Assembly (NCBI RefSeq): GCF_003545715.1
Contig: NZ_QVNU01000002.1
Coordinates: 616,616 to 680,615, forward strand
Length of the DNA stretch: 64,000 bases
Origin: Taibaiella koreensis
GTDB lineage: Bacteria; Bacteroidota; Bacteroidia; Chitinophagales; Chitinophagaceae
Reading direction: 5' to 3'
Under the pieces are notes generated by a model, which saw only the letters and a list, made by a program, of their open reading frames with translations, ran no database searches and was not told the origin of the DNA. Of this stretch, positions 16,534 through 24,507 are shown in pieces (position 1 is the stretch's first letter; the number at the start of each line of letters is the position of its first letter). The position numbers and the translations under genes are program-made.

Positions 16534-17649
16534 TTACCGGCTGATCACAAATTTCGCGCTACTCTTCCGGCCTCCGAAACGCTGCTCCAATATGTAAGTG
16601 CCTGCCGGTAATTGTTTCACGTTGATGCGCAACAACGTTTCGGCTGCAGGGACTTTCAGATCAAAGCCCTTACGAATAAGCTCCCTGCCATTCATATCCC
16701 TGATAAAAACCAATACTGCTCCGGCTGTATTGGGATGTACATAGAATTTCAATTCATCGCTCACAGGATTGGGATACAGCTTCAGTTCATGGTCTGCATT
16801 GGATGACATGGCTTCCTGGGTTTTTCCGGGAGTCGCAGGATTGGATGCGGGCGCATCTTCTTCCAACCGGAAGCTTACCGGAAGCGTGTAATATACGTTC
16901 ACCGCCTTTCCCGCCTGCCGGCCGGGCTCAAATGCCGGCATGGCATTAAGTACGCGCAGCACTTCTGCATCGCAGTCGGGATCAATGCCCCGCTGGATCA
17001 CGATGTTTTCGATCTTGCCGGTTTTCGTCACCACAAATTGCGCGATCACCCGTCCTTGTATGCCGGCGTCTTTTGCCCTTGCCGGGTATTTCAGGTTTTT
17101 TAAGAGATAATCCATAATGTCTACGGAAGGTCGTGGCATCTCTTCCACCGAAGTAAATATTTTGTCGCCGGATGGCGCCACAGATGCATCGGCTGCCAGG
17201 CCCGGGGCTTTAACTCCGTCTTTTGCCAGTTTGAAGCTGACGGGCAAGGTATAGTATACATTCATCGCCACTCCTCCCTGCCTTCCGGGTGTAAAGTCGG
17301 GCATGGCATTCACCACACGCAGTACTTCCGCATCACATCCGGGATCGATACCCCGTTGGATGACCGGGTCTTTTATCTTGCCGGTAGCGCTTACTACAAA
17401 TTGCACGATCACACGTCCTTCAATGCCGGCCTTCCTCGCAGCATCGGGGTAATGCAGGTTTTTCGAAAGATAGTCCATAATGTCTACTGAAGGCTGTGGC
17501 ATTACTTCTACCGAAGCGAAGATCTTGTCTGCCGGCGTACTTTGCCTGGATTGCGCTCCGGTCGTCTGGCTCAGGATGGCGCCGATCCCTAAGAGTATCA
17601 CCACTGTCGCAACGCTGCCGTATTTGCGGTATTTTTTTGTCAAAAGCAT
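16534..17649 (-). CDS. Double TonB C-terminal module protein with T9SS sorting tail
   Basis: The 371-residue protein has an N-terminal hydrophobic signal/anchor (about 12-30). Two near-identical TonB C-terminal modules follow (about 45-145 and 165-275), each with SVDIMDYL, GRVI.QFVV and PGRQ.G..VNVYYTLPVSF. A T9SS type A sorting domain follows (about 295-371; LYPNPVSDEL, then PAGTYIL and KFVISR). TonB modules normally reach across the periplasm to outer-membrane receptors, whereas a T9SS tail sends proteins to the cell surface, so the combination is odd. It lies 203 bases downstream of the M56 gene and probably belongs to its module. Confidence 0.85.
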   Translation of the reverse strand: MLLTKKYRKYGSVATVVILLGIGAILSQTTGAQSRQSTPADKIFASVEVMPQPSVDIMDYLSKNLHYPDAARKAGIEGRVIVQFVVSATGKIKDPVIQRGIDPGCDAEVLRVVNAMPDFTPGRQGGVAMNVYYTLPVSFKLAKDGVKAPGLAADASVAPSGDKIFTSVEEMPRPSVDIMDYLLKNLKYPARAKDAGIQGRVIAQFVVTKTGKIENIVIQRGIDPDCDAEVLRVLNAMPAFEPGRQAGKAVNVYYTLPVSFRLEEDAPASNPATPGKTQEAMSSNADHELKLYPNPVSDELKFYVHPNTAGAVLVFIRDMNGRELIRKGFDLKVPAAETLLRINVKQLPAGTYILEQRFGGRKSSAKFVISR

Positions 17650-17852
17650 AAATGTAATTTAAGGTTGAAACAATAGGCATGCTTGTGGCCTTTGCTGCAG
17701 ACAAAAGCCTTTGTAGACCGCCGGGGCCGGCCCGGGGCGATCGCAAGATCCGTTACCGGAATATTTTTCCGGGCAATAAAAGCCCATCCGGCTGCTGCCG
17801 GTAATTTTTTGTCTGGTAATCGTTTACATAAATAAGCGGTAGCGCTAACGGA

Positions 17853-19322
17853 TCAACGATTGATCGCTGCCGGCCGCTCCGCATCATCTGCAAGCCGGAA
17901 GCTTACAGGCAAGGTATAGTACGTCCTGACAGGCTGCCCGGCCTGGCGGCCTGGTTGCCATTTGGGCATATTTTTCACCACACGTACCGCCTCCTCTCCA
18001 CAACCACCGCCGATATCGCGCTGGAGGACCACATTGTTCACGCTGCCATCCCTGTCTACTACAAATTGAAGTATCACACGGCCCTGCAGGTTTTGCTTAC
18101 TGGCTTCCTGTGGGTAGCGTATGTTCTCACTCAGGTATTTCATCACGTCGAAGGGCGGCTTTGGCATTTCTTCTACCGAAGTGAATGGTTTGTCATCCGC
18201 CGGATTTACTTCAACGGCCTTACCTGTGGCCTGCGCGATCGGTACATCGGGAGAAGCGTTTTCATAAACGCTTTGTGGCGATTCGATCGCCTCGGTCTGG
18301 GTTGGGGCAACCTGTCGCAAGGTAGTTGCTGCCACAGGTTTGCTGTGCACGGTGGCTGGTATGGTTGCCGCCGCCGTAGCCGGTTCCGGTTGTGTTGCCG
18401 GCGGTGCTTGTTCCTGCGACCTGGTGATCCCGGCCAAATGGCTGAAGTCGATCACACCCGGTGGCACGGCCGCCGGAATGGCCTGGATGCTTTGGGCATA
18501 AATAATGGCGCCCAGTGTCAACAGCGAACCAGCCAGCGCGACACCCTTGGCCCGGCGGTTGTTCCCAGGGTTGCAGGCCTGAAGCATCTTGACCCTTCGA
18601 CGCAGGGGATGCCGGAAAAAAGGTTGGAGGAGAACCGGCCCGCGATAGCCCAGGTGCCGGCTCAATAAGGTATGCAGGTAATGCTCCCTGTCGCGGCCGG
18701 CCGCGGCGTCGGCTTCGAACTCGTGCACCAGGCCCAGTTCCCTGCCAATAAGGAACAAGGGTAGTACCGGGAAGAATAGGCATTGCAGCAACTGCAGAAA
18801 AAGCTTATCGTAGTGGTGCTTAAAATGTATATGTGCCTTTTCATGCGCCAGGATATCGGTATCGGCTTCATCGCCGGGAAAAAGGATGCTGCGTCCGTAG
18901 CTGGCCGGACCAAGGCCGGTATTCATTGCCAGGCGATAGCCTTCACGGTGCTGCCATTGCTGCCGGCGCAGGAAGCGGCGCAGGCTAAGCATACGATAAC
19001 CAAGACGGAGGAGCAGCGCAGCGATGATCGCACCATAGATCACAGGCGCCGGCGGCAGAAATGCAAACCAGGATACAGAGGCCGGATGATCTGCCGTAAG
19101 GGTTAATTCGGGAAGGCTGTAAGCCTGCAGGGTTTGCACCACAACGGGCGTATACCAGCCCGGGATATCGAACCGCATCAGGGGTAATGCCAGAGCCAAT
19201 AAGGCATTGGCCAGAATGTAAGCACGGTTCCAGCCATGGCTGTTGCGATCGCGGAGCAGAAGCTGGTAAATGCAGAAAAAAAGGAAACCATAACAATTTG
19301 CGGCAAAAAGATAGCTGATCAT
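17853..19322 (-). CDS. BlaR1-like M56 peptidase with C-terminal TonB module
   Basis: From the ATG at 19322 (MISYLFAANCYGF) the protein has 489 residues. It has several N-terminal membrane segments (about 5-23, 33-50, 85-110). The M56 zinc site is HEKAH (160-164), with HEFEAD (200-205) supplying the further acidic ligand. A membrane segment near 270 follows, then a Pro/Ala/Thr-rich linker and a TonB C-terminal module (about 385-480). Homologues sense a signal and inactivate the partner repressor BlaI, whose stop lies 20 bases upstream. The open frame continues upstream to 19718, but that part overlaps blaI and is not coding. The signal is unknown; no beta-lactamase is nearby. Confidence 0.88.
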   Translation of the reverse strand: MISYLFAANCYGFLFFCIYQLLLRDRNSHGWNRAYILANALLALALPLMRFDIPGWYTPVVVQTLQAYSLPELTLTADHPASVSWFAFLPPAPVIYGAIIAALLLRLGYRMLSLRRFLRRQQWQHREGYRLAMNTGLGPASYGRSILFPGDEADTDILAHEKAHIHFKHHYDKLFLQLLQCLFFPVLPLFLIGRELGLVHEFEADAAAGRDREHYLHTLLSRHLGYRGPVLLQPFFRHPLRRRVKMLQACNPGNNRRAKGVALAGSLLTLGAIIYAQSIQAIPAAVPPGVIDFSHLAGITRSQEQAPPATQPEPATAAATIPATVHSKPVAATTLRQVAPTQTEAIESPQSVYENASPDVPIAQATGKAVEVNPADDKPFTSVEEMPKPPFDVMKYLSENIRYPQEASKQNLQGRVILQFVVDRDGSVNNVVLQRDIGGGCGEEAVRVVKNMPKWQPGRQAGQPVRTYYTLPVSFRLADDAERPAAINR

Positions 19323-19342
19323 GGTTATCGCATTTAAAAGAA

Positions 19343-19711
19343 TTAGCTGTTTTGTTTTATTTCCTTCAGTATTTCCTCCAGCTCCTTTACAGAAATATCC
19401 TTTTCCCTGGCGAAGAAAGACAGCATATTGGCAAACGAGCCATTGAAATAGCCTTTTACAAGATGCCTGGCCGACTGGCTGCTGTATTGCTCTTTTTTCA
19501 CCACCGGTTTGTACAGGTGCGATTTGCCCATTGCCGTCACTTTCACGAAATCTTTTTCCAGCAGTATTTTCAGAATCGTGCTTACGGTATTGTAATGCGG
19601 CCTGGGCTCCGGCAGCTGGTCGATAATGTCTTTGGTAAAACCCTGCTCTATTTTCCAAAGGGCCTGCATGATCTGCTCTTCGGCTTTGGTTAGCGATTTG
19701 AAATTGCTCAT
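19343..19711 (-). CDS. blaI: BlaI/MecI-family transcriptional repressor
   Basis: The 122-residue winged-helix repressor has the family N-terminus LTKAEEQIMQALWKIEQGFT, a recognition helix region NTVSTILKILLEKDF, and a C-terminal dimerisation helix. It heads the operon with the M56 sensor peptidase. Three 16-bp palindromes of the form AACTAA-N4-TTAGTT lie just upstream of the start and are the likely operators, so the operon should be autoregulated. BlaI is expected to be cleaved or released when the M56 protein is activated. Confidence 0.92.
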   Translation of the reverse strand: MSNFKSLTKAEEQIMQALWKIEQGFTKDIIDQLPEPRPHYNTVSTILKILLEKDFVKVTAMGKSHLYKPVVKKEQYSSQSARHLVKGYFNGSFANMLSFFAREKDISVKELEEILKEIKQNS

Positions 19712-19726
19712 GAACCAATGGTTTTA

Positions 19727-19795
19727 AACTAATTTCTTAGTTGTGTCGAACGAAGATAAAACTAAAAAATTAGTTTTCCAACTAAAATTTTAGTT
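19727..19795. promoter_or_regulatory. Three BlaI-type operators (AACTAA-N4-TTAGTT)
   Basis: Palindromes lie at 19727-19742, 19760-19775 and 19780-19795, each with perfect 6-base half-sites. Centre-to-centre distances are 33 and 20 bases, about three and two helical turns, so bound dimers would lie on one face. They sit between blaI (start 19711, minus) and comB (start 19857, plus) and could affect both. Confidence 0.8.
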
Positions 19796-19844
19796 CACAG
19801 TCATTTTCCCGATATCGGGGGAGGCAAAATGCCCTGTATTCCAT

Positions 19845-19852
19845 TACTTTTG
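19845..19852 (+). promoter_or_regulatory. -7 promoter box of comB (TACTTTTG), four bases from the ATG
   Basis: TACTTTTG fits TAnnTTTG and ends four bases (CAGG) before the comB ATG at 19857. Confidence 0.55.
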
Positions 19853-19856
19853 CAGG

Positions 19857-20600
19857 ATGATTGAGAAGCCTCAGCTGGAAGTATGCCTTTCCCCCGCGCT
19901 GCTTTCGCTTTATGATACCCGGGATACCATAGTCGTTATTATTGATGTCTTTCGCGCCACTTCTACCATTGCCGCCGCCCTCCACAATGGCGCCCGTGCC
20001 GTGATCCCCGTGGCCTCGGTAGCCGAATGCATCCAGATGAAAGAGACGGTAGACAATTGCATTACCGCCGGAGAGCGGGATGGCCAGGTAGCGCCGGGAT
20101 TACAATATGGCAACTCACCGCTGGAATATCCCGCCGATTTTATCAAAGGCAAAACGTTGGCATTGACAACGACCAACGGTACCCGGCTGCTGCATATGGT
20201 AAAGGATGCCGATACGATTATCACCGGCTCTTTCCTCAACCTCGACGCCGTGTGCCAGTACCTGGTTAAACGTGGTAAAAAGGTATTGCTGGCTTGTTCG
20301 GCCTGGAAGGATCGCGTCAACCTGGAAGATACCCTGTTTGCCGGCGCCGTTACGGCCTCCATAAGGGAACACTTTACCGTTCATTGCGATAGCGCCCGCA
20401 TTGCCGAGAGCCTGTACCTGCAATCGCAGCGTAGTTCCGGCTTGCTCGACTTCCTGAGGGACAGCTCGCATTTCCGTCGTCTTGCCGCCTTTGGCCTGGA
20501 AAAGGATATGGCGTACTGCGTTACGCCCAATCAGCATCCCGTAGTGCCGGTGTATAACGGCAGGGAGCTGGAAGTCGAAAACATCATGGGCACTTTATAA
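19857..20600 (+). CDS. comB: 2-phosphosulfolactate phosphatase family protein (ComB)
   Basis: The 247-residue protein matches the ComB family: VVIIDVFRATSTI near the N-terminus, then GERDGQVAPGLQYGNSPLEY, TTTNGTR and ACSAWKDRVNLEDTLFAG. ComB is a magnesium-dependent phosphatase known from coenzyme M synthesis, and relatives are common in Bacteroidota, where the substrate is uncertain. It is followed 25 bases later by an exonuclease III gene on the same strand, and the two are probably co-transcribed. BlaI operators lie within 62 bases upstream. Confidence 0.88.
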   Translation: MIEKPQLEVCLSPALLSLYDTRDTIVVIIDVFRATSTIAAALHNGARAVIPVASVAECIQMKETVDNCITAGERDGQVAPGLQYGNSPLEYPADFIKGKTLALTTTNGTRLLHMVKDADTIITGSFLNLDAVCQYLVKRGKKVLLACSAWKDRVNLEDTLFAGAVTASIREHFTVHCDSARIAESLYLQSQRSSGLLDFLRDSSHFRRLAAFGLEKDMAYCVTPNQHPVVPVYNGRELEVENIMGTL

Positions 20601-20624
20601 AACGATTATTTTTCCGGAACCTGT

Positions 20625-21389
20625 ATGAGAGTGATATCCTATAATGTAAATGGGCTGAGAAGCGCCATCAGCAAGGGCTTTGCCGACTGGCTGGCCACCG
20701 ACCCGGCCGATGTTGTATGCCTGCAGGAGGTAAAGGCCCATAAAGAGAATGTAGATTTTGCGCGTATCGAAGCCCTGGGTTATGAGACCTACTGGTATCC
20801 TGCCGAGAAGAAAGGCTACAGTGGCGTGGCCGTATTTACCCGTATTAAGCCCGATGCTGTATTTTACGGCAATGGCATTATGCAAAGCGATGCCGAGGGC
20901 CGGGTCATCCGCCTCGATTTTGGCGATATAACCCTGGTCAATGCTTACTTTCCCAGCGGCTCCAGCGGCGAGATACGCCAGGCTTACAAGTACCAGTGGC
21001 TCGACGAATTTTTTGAATATATCTATACGCTGCACCAGGCGCGGCCCAACCTTATTGTTACCGGCGATTACAACATCTGTCACCGGCCTATCGATATCCA
21101 CAACCCGGTGAGCAATAAGGACAGCAGCGGCTTCCTGCCCGAAGAAAGGGCCTGGATGGATAAATGGTTTGACAGCGGCTTCGTGGATACTTTCCGTTAT
21201 TTTAATCCTCATCCGCACCAATACAGCTGGTGGAGCTACAGGGCCAATTCGAGGGCCAATAATAAGGGCTGGCGCATCGATTATATCAGCGTGAGCAAAA
21301 GCCTTGAAGTCCTGCTGAAGGATGCGGCTATTTATCCCGATGTCAAACACTCCGATCATTGCCCGGTATACGCTGCGCTCGATCTTTAA
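20625..21389 (+). CDS. xth: Exodeoxyribonuclease III family AP endonuclease (copy 1)
   Basis: The 254-residue enzyme shows the ExoIII/Ape1 signatures: NVNGLRSA at the N-terminus, the metal-binding Glu in LQEVK (residue 35), GDYNICH, and the C-terminal SDHCPVY with the catalytic Asp-His pair. It cuts at abasic sites and trims 3' ends in base-excision repair. It ends just before a bidirectional hairpin shared with trxA. A second, diverged copy lies at 32578. Confidence 0.92.
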   Translation: MRVISYNVNGLRSAISKGFADWLATDPADVVCLQEVKAHKENVDFARIEALGYETYWYPAEKKGYSGVAVFTRIKPDAVFYGNGIMQSDAEGRVIRLDFGDITLVNAYFPSGSSGEIRQAYKYQWLDEFFEYIYTLHQARPNLIVTGDYNICHRPIDIHNPVSNKDSSGFLPEERAWMDKWFDSGFVDTFRYFNPHPHQYSWWSYRANSRANNKGWRIDYISVSKSLEVLLKDAAIYPDVKHSDHCPVYAALDL

Positions 21390-21410
21390 GGTGTACGATT
21401 TTCTGTAAAA

Positions 21411-21445
21411 ACAAAGCAGCCATCCCTGGCGGATGGCTGCTTTGT
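21411..21445. terminator. 15-bp hairpin between xth and trxA
   Basis: Arms 21411-21425 and 21431-21445 pair perfectly around CTGGC. AAAA and TTTG flanks suit termination of both convergent genes. Confidence 0.8.
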
Positions 21446-21465
21446 CGTATTTCGTTATGATTGGC

Positions 21466-21786
21466 TTAAGCCAGGTGTTGCTGGATCTTCTTTTCGAAAG
21501 CAGATTTAGGCGCGGCGCCTACCTGTTTGTCTACTACCTGGCCGTTCTTGATGAACAGGACGCAGGGGATGCTGGTGACACCGTAATCTACAGACAAGTT
21601 GGGATTCTCATCTACGTTCACTTTGCCTACATTCACTTTGCCTTCATATTCTTTTGAAAGTGCATCGATGGTTGGCCCCAAAGCGATACAGGGTCCACAC
21701 CAGGGAGCCCAGAAATCTACCACAGATAAATTTGCAGATTGCAGAACTTCGTTCTCGAAATTTGCATCGGTGAATACTGCTGCCAT
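21466..21786 (-). CDS. trxA: Thioredoxin
   Basis: The 106-residue protein has the classical WCGPC active site (Cys30 and Cys33), the cis-Pro in TSIPCVLF, and no signal peptide, so it is a cytoplasmic disulfide reductase. In place of the usual GIRGIPT-type sequence before the cis-Pro it has VTSIPC, a small variation. The gene stands alone, with a TACCTTTG promoter box 35 bases upstream. Confidence 0.95.
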   Translation of the reverse strand: MAAVFTDANFENEVLQSANLSVVDFWAPWCGPCIALGPTIDALSKEYEGKVNVGKVNVDENPNLSVDYGVTSIPCVLFIKNGQVVDKQVGAAPKSAFEKKIQQHLA

Positions 21787-21820
21787 TTTATTTTTAATTT
21801 AATTTTTTACGATGAAAAGA

Positions 21821-21828
21821 CAAAGGTA
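21821..21828 (-). promoter_or_regulatory. -7 promoter box of trxA (TACCTTTG)
   Basis: The minus-strand TACCTTTG is preceded after 17 bases by TTG (21848-21846), a possible -33 element. It leaves an A/T-rich leader of about 30 bases. Confidence 0.55.
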
Positions 21829-21986
21829 AGGGGAAACCGATAGAGCAACAATAGCCGCTACGAATACAGATATAACAATAGATGATTAATATGTAGATAA
21901 GTTATTGATAATTAAAGCTTTCCTGTATTTCTGCAGCGTTTATAAGCCCTTCGTTATAATTAATAGCGGGCAATGCTATATTCCGG

Positions 21987-21994
21987 TAGATTTG
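21987..21994 (+). promoter_or_regulatory. -7 promoter box of the J-domain gene (TAGATTTG)
   Basis: TAGATTTG fits TAnnTTTG and lies 17 bases before the ATG at 22012. It also shows that the longer frame beginning at 21973 is not the real start. Confidence 0.5.
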
Positions 21995-22011
21995 TCACCT
22001 TATTTATCCTT

Positions 22012-22563
22012 ATGTACGCCACCACATTCACGGATTATTACGAGACGTTGCAGATACCTTTCGGCGCAGAGGCCGCAGAAATAAAGACTGCCTACCGCAA
22101 GCTGGCACTGGAGCAGCACCCTGACCGGCATCCCGAAGATACCGAACACTACACCCGCCGGTTCCAGGAGATCACAGAAGCATATAATGTGCTTTCCGAC
22201 CCCGGAAAGAAAGCGCGGTATGATATGCAATACCGCGAGACCATCCTCGGCGAAGGGCCGCAATACATGGTTCTTTACCAGGAAGACACAGCGCCACCCG
22301 ATACCCGCGAATACAAGCATAAATATACGACCAGGAACCGGCGGCGTTTTTCTATAGTACCCATCGGCATGGGCATTGTGCTGCTGTTCCAGGTATTGCG
22401 TCTGCTCACGCAGGCCAGCCCGGTGTTTCCTGATAGCAAAGGGGCTGCAGGCACCTCTCCCGAACAACTGCAGCAGATCATCAGGCAAATGAATGCACAT
22501 CCGGGAGGAGACAGCGATGTGACGCTTCCCGGCACTGCGCCTGTAGCAAAACCGCTGCGTTAA
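22012..22563 (+). CDS. J-domain protein with one membrane segment
   Basis: The 183-residue protein begins with a J domain (about 8-72) carrying the HPD motif at 36-38, needed to stimulate the DnaK ATPase. It has no glycine-rich or zinc-finger region, so it is not DnaJ itself. A hydrophobic segment (about 112-132, PIGMGIVLLFQVLRLL) could anchor it to the membrane and recruit DnaK there. The C-terminal tail is polar. It is probably a specialised co-chaperone; the client is unknown. Confidence 0.85.
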   Translation: MYATTFTDYYETLQIPFGAEAAEIKTAYRKLALEQHPDRHPEDTEHYTRRFQEITEAYNVLSDPGKKARYDMQYRETILGEGPQYMVLYQEDTAPPDTREYKHKYTTRNRRRFSIVPIGMGIVLLFQVLRLLTQASPVFPDSKGAAGTSPEQLQQIIRQMNAHPGGDSDVTLPGTAPVAKPLR

Positions 22564-22625
22564 ATGTTAATCATGAGGAAATTTAAGATTTATCGCTTAA
22601 CTTCACGGCATCCAATCATCCAACC

Positions 22626-22823
22626 ATGCCCTCTGAAGCCACTCGTCAACGCAAAAGAAAAGCATTCTACCTGCTGCTGGCATGTATTTGCTTTTTCGCA
22701 ACAGGCGTAGCAATGCTCACCCTGGGCGCCGTGGTACACGTCAATCCCAAGATCACTTTTGCCGGCTTCTTCAAGTTGGAGCCTTATATGAATGTGGTCT
22801 CTACTATTTTCGCTTTGAATTAA
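22626..22823 (+). CDS. Small single-span membrane protein
   Basis: The 65-residue product has a basic N-terminus (RQRKRK) and one hydrophobic segment (about 14-38), followed by a short polar tail. It has no recognised family. The gene follows the J-domain gene by 62 bases on the same strand and may be co-transcribed. Confidence 0.45.
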   Translation: MPSEATRQRKRKAFYLLLACICFFATGVAMLTLGAVVHVNPKITFAGFFKLEPYMNVVSTIFALN

Positions 22824-22959
22824 TACTCCCCTCCTCAAAACTGTCCTTTTGCTTATTCTAAGAAGTATTTCGCTTCTGTTCCAATTTGTATTTTTAAAAT
22901 AAAATACTATTTTTGTCATTAATGATGTCATATTGTTGACACCAATAAAGACAAAGCAA

Positions 22960-23778
22960 ATGAGCACTCCTATTTTTTTCCCGGTTAATCTCAAGTTCCT
23001 GCGCGAGCGCAGAAAGCTGAGCCAGGAAGAGCTGGCCGGCATCCTGGGCATCAAACGTTCCAAGCTGGCTGCGTTGGAGAGCGGGCAGACCAAATCGCCG
23101 ACAACCGAGGACCTCGTCAACCTGTCCGACTATTTCCGGATGAGCATCGATACCTTGCTGAAAGTGGCCCTGGCCCGGCTGGGAGAGCTGAAGCTGAGAG
23201 AGCTGGAAGCCGGCAACGATGTATATGTTACAGGAAGCAAGTTGCGTGTGCTGGCGATTACAGTCGACAAGGACAACCAGGAAAATGCAGAATACGTACC
23301 GGTGAAGGCCAAAGCGGGCTATCGCGCCGGTCACAACGATCCGGAGTATATTGCTACCCTGCCCAAATTTACCTTACCCAACCTGGGCCGTGGCGGCACT
23401 TACCGCATGTTCCCCACTACAGGCGACTCCATGCTGCCGATACCTGAAGGCAGCGATGTGATCTGCCGCTTTATCCAGGACTGGTCGACCGTAAAGCCCC
23501 GCACCGTTTGTATCGTGATCCTGAAAGGCGAGCAGGACTTTGTGTTCAAGCAGGTGACCCTGCAGGCAGATGGCTTGCTGCTGGAATCGTTCAATACCAT
23601 CTATCAACCCTATACCGTACCGGTATCGGAAGTGCTGGAGCTGTGGGAATTCCAGCGGTTCCTGTCGGCCAACATACCCGATGTGGCGCCCGACCTGCAA
23701 AGCATCGCCAAGGCGTTACGGGAGATACAGGGCGATCTCAGCATTATCAAATCCAAAAAAAATAGCCATCATCGCTAA
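22960..23778 (+). CDS. XRE-family regulator with S24 (LexA-like) peptidase domain
   Basis: From the ATG at 22960 (MSTPIFFPVN) the protein has 272 residues. It has an XRE helix-turn-helix (about 10-65, LSQEELAGILGIKRSKLAALE) and a C-terminal S24 fold. The nucleophile motif is GDSMLPIPEGS, with a downstream Lys in FVFKQV. The sequence before it, AGYRAGHNDPEYIATLPKF, is typical of Bacteroidota XRE-S24 regulators rather than of LexA proper. An alkB gene begins 11 bases after its stop, so it may control DNA repair. Self-cleavage is possible but not shown. Confidence 0.85.
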   Translation: MSTPIFFPVNLKFLRERRKLSQEELAGILGIKRSKLAALESGQTKSPTTEDLVNLSDYFRMSIDTLLKVALARLGELKLRELEAGNDVYVTGSKLRVLAITVDKDNQENAEYVPVKAKAGYRAGHNDPEYIATLPKFTLPNLGRGGTYRMFPTTGDSMLPIPEGSDVICRFIQDWSTVKPRTVCIVILKGEQDFVFKQVTLQADGLLLESFNTIYQPYTVPVSEVLELWEFQRFLSANIPDVAPDLQSIAKALREIQGDLSIIKSKKNSHHR

Positions 23779-23789
23779 ACTTATCACTT

Positions 23790-24455
23790 ATGCGGGTACA
23801 ACCGGTTGCTAAAAGAATATCGAGGGAAAAGATGCAACGCACGGGCTTTCCACAGGTGGAGCAAGCCAAGCTTTTTGACGATCGCGATCAGCTATCGTTG
23901 CCGGCCCACCTGATCGAATATACACCGGCTTTCTTCGGCCGGGAAGAAGCGCGTCATTACTTTGACCGGTTGATACAGGAAGTACCCTGGCAGCAGCCCA
24001 AGGTCTTGATGTATGAAAAAGAGGTAGCGACGCCGCGGCTTTCGGCCTTCTATGGCGACCGGCCATTGCGCTATGACGATAAGCGCAGCCCCTTACCCTG
24101 GACGCCGGAGCTGCTGCAGATGAAGCATAAGATCGAGACCTATACCGGTATCACCTTCAATGGCGTATTGCTCAATTATTACCGCGACGGCAACGATTCC
24201 GTGGCCTGGCATAGCGATAAGGATACCCTGCCCGGATTGAAGACCGAGATCGCTTCAGTGAGCCTGGGCCAGGTGCGCCACTTCGACTTCCGCAGCAAAG
24301 CCGACCATAGCCTGCGCCATACTATCGCTCTCGAGCACGGCTCCCTGCTACTGATGAAAGGCGATCTGCAGCGGTACTGGGAACATCGCATCGCTAAATC
24401 GGCACTGCCCATGGCCGGGCGTATCAATCTGACGTTCCGGAAGATTGGTGTTTAG
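23790..24455 (+). CDS. alkB: AlkB-family 2-oxoglutarate/Fe(II) dioxygenase
   Basis: The 221-residue protein has all key AlkB residues: iron ligands His141 and Asp143 (WHSDKD) and His199 (WEHRIAK), plus the 2-oxoglutarate arginines Arg211 and Arg217 (GRINLTFR). The PRLSAFYGD segment is also typical. It removes methyl groups from alkylated bases by oxidation. It lies 11 bases after the XRE-S24 regulator and is probably co-expressed with it. A second in-frame ATG at 23832 is an alternative start. Confidence 0.92.
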   Translation: MRVQPVAKRISREKMQRTGFPQVEQAKLFDDRDQLSLPAHLIEYTPAFFGREEARHYFDRLIQEVPWQQPKVLMYEKEVATPRLSAFYGDRPLRYDDKRSPLPWTPELLQMKHKIETYTGITFNGVLLNYYRDGNDSVAWHSDKDTLPGLKTEIASVSLGQVRHFDFRSKADHSLRHTIALEHGSLLLMKGDLQRYWEHRIAKSALPMAGRINLTFRKIGV

Positions 24456-24507
24456 ATACGGTCACCATTCAGACTGCTATCGCGTTCCGACCGGTATGGC
24501 CGGGCAA

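Noticed and set aside
16126..16611. Plus-strand 161-codon frame across the lanthipeptide gene
   Set aside because: It crosses the terminator hairpin and the precursor gene and has no recognisable family.
19323..19718. N-terminal extension of the M56 frame to 19718
   Set aside because: It lies entirely within blaI in another frame; the ATG at 19322 begins the first membrane segment.
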